The notes beneath the pieces were generated by a model. That model was not told the origin of the DNA, did no database searches, and worked only from the letters and a program-made list of their open reading frames with translations. This document shows positions 63,624 to 64,000 of a DNA stretch of 64,000 nucleotides, piece after piece. Each line of letters opens with the position of its first letter. Positions within the stretch are counted from its first letter, which is position 1. This stretch comes from Polynucleobacter meluiroseus. Lineage in GTDB: Bacteria; Pseudomonadota; Gammaproteobacteria; Burkholderiales; Burkholderiaceae. The stretch covers positions 239,369 to 303,368 of the forward strand of contig NZ_OANS01000004.1 in NCBI RefSeq assembly GCF_900205755.1, read 5' to 3'. The position numbers and the translations under genes were made by a program.

Positions 63624-63668
63624 TCATTAGGGTTTACCTAATGCCGGCCTATGCCAATAGCTTGAGCT

Positions 63669-63709
63669 AGAAATCCTAGACCCTGGTTCGATGCTGCCCC
63701 GGGCCACCA
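63669..63709 (+). pseudogene. Second tRNA-Phe 3' remnant
   Basis: GAAATCCTAG, CTGGTTCGATG and GCCCCGGGCCACCA match tRNA-Phe from the anticodon loop on, more decayed than the copy at 62813. Both copies continue AAGAA after CCA. Together they flank the SMR gene pair as left and right junction footprints. Confidence 0.7.
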
Positions 63710-63716
63710 AGAATTT

Positions 63717-63745
63717 AAAAAGAGAGCTTCTAGCCCTCTTTTTTC
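63717..63745 (+). terminator. Probable terminator
   Basis: AAAGAG...CTCTTT stem with an inner GC pair and six T residues after it. It has one bulge, so it is weaker than the others. Confidence 0.55.
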
Positions 63746-63858
63746 ATTTGAAAGTTAGCATCGACACTATAAATCTTGTTTTTTATTCCAGGGTAGCTAA
63801 TAGTCAAGGCAATGCAACTAGGGTGGTAATCCCCCCACCCCTTAACCTGACTTAAAAG

Positions 63859-63895
63859 TAGAATTTCTAAGTTGTTTGATTTAAAGGAAATTCTA
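63859..63895 (+). promoter_or_regulatory. Inverted repeat covering the transposase ribosome binding site
   Basis: TAGAATTTC (63859-63867) pairs perfectly with GAAATTCTA (63887-63895). The right arm overlaps the Shine-Dalgarno AAAGGA (63883-63888) and the A of the ATG, so read-through transcripts would fold and hide the start. Confidence 0.7.
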
Positions 63896-64000
63896 TGAAA
63901 ACCTCCCGTTTTACCGATAGCCAAATCATGGGCATCCTCAAGCAAGCCGAGGCTGGCATGCCAGCCCCAGAGCTATGCCGTGAACACGGCATTAGCATTG
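63895..64000 (+). CDS. IS3-family transposase OrfA (partial)
   Basis: The first 35 residues start MKTSRFTDSQIMGILKQAE and continue GMPAPELCREHGIS, the helix-turn-helix of IS3-family (IS407-like) OrfA proteins. It is cut by the window end. The usual frameshift to OrfB cannot be seen. Confidence 0.85.
   Translation, partial: MKTSRFTDSQIMGILKQAEAGMPAPELCREHGISI

Larger units (their letters stand above)
63824..64000 (+). mobile_element. IS3-family insertion sequence, left part (runs past the window)
   Basis: Transposase orfA begins at 63895. The terminal inverted repeat is not certain: a TGG at 63824 followed by a C-rich run is the likely left end. The right end lies outside the window, so completeness cannot be judged. 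Confidence 0.6.

Overview
The window looks like a betaproteobacterial chromosome (Burkholderiales, most like Polynucleobacter). The evidence is a Bug-family solute receptor, class I fumarase, a fused FdsG-FdsB formate dehydrogenase subunit, a pgi-pgm-nadA-nadC block, gmk-rpoZ-spoT, and the general character of the proteins. No database search was possible, so the genus is an inference. Most of the window (about 1-58.9 kb) is ordinary, densely packed chromosome. The last 5 kb (58.9-64 kb) is accessory DNA made of stacked tRNA-associated insertions.

Layout. 0-2.5 kb: tRNA-His, a cyclic-nucleotide-binding protein that may be a channel remnant, and a Pif1-like helicase. 2.6-6.4 kb: manC-gmd-fcl, which make GDP-mannose and GDP-L-fucose. 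6.4-10.3 kb: gamma-glutamyltransferase with a Bug receptor, and lrgA-lrgB. 10.5-15.3 kb: one tight operon joining a two-subunit molybdenum hydroxylase (iorA-iorB like) to soxX-soxY-soxZ-soxA. 15.3-19.5 kb: purU, two small exported proteins and a penicillin acylase. 19.6-24.1 kb: tRNA-Leu and the fum-murI-tonB-exbB-exbD set. 24.3-27.7 kb: acs, tRNA-Ser(GGA), a YciI protein, a DUF1080 protein and a small lipoprotein. 27.9-32.6 kb: NAD-dependent formate dehydrogenase. 32.7-33.3 kb: a toxin-antitoxin pair. 33.3-41.2 kb: nadB facing nadC and nadA, then pgm, pgi and an FAD oxidoreductase. 41.2-51.5 kb: tRNA-Ser(TGA), a lipoprotein and a four-gene RND efflux operon. 51.6-58.9 kb: hemW, rdgB, rph, yicC, gmk, rpoZ, spoT, greB.

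The 3' end is the most unusual part. An intact tRNA-Arg(ACG) at 58900 is followed by about 340 bases of non-coding DNA. The block from the tRNA anticodon loop to the end of that DNA (384 bases) recurs at 62424-62807 with three mismatches. Between the copies lies a compact metal-handling cluster: a DUF3147 protein, a 42-residue Met-rich membrane peptide, a Cys/Met/His-rich exported protein, a CusF-like copper chaperone, a beta-barrel-like protein, a MerP-like and a MerT-like protein. There is no integrase. A 12-base motif, TTGTGCAATAGA, occurs eight times, only in these flanks. Straight after the second copy come two decayed 3' pieces of a tRNA-Phe that bracket a small multidrug resistance (SMR) efflux gene, and then an IS3-family element that runs off the window. 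I read this as successive integrase-less, site-specifically inserted cassettes.

Metabolically the window suggests an aerobic heterotroph that oxidises formate, activates acetate, and perhaps uses reduced sulfur. It makes NAD from aspartate and builds a fucose-containing surface polysaccharide whose glycosyltransferases are not in the window.
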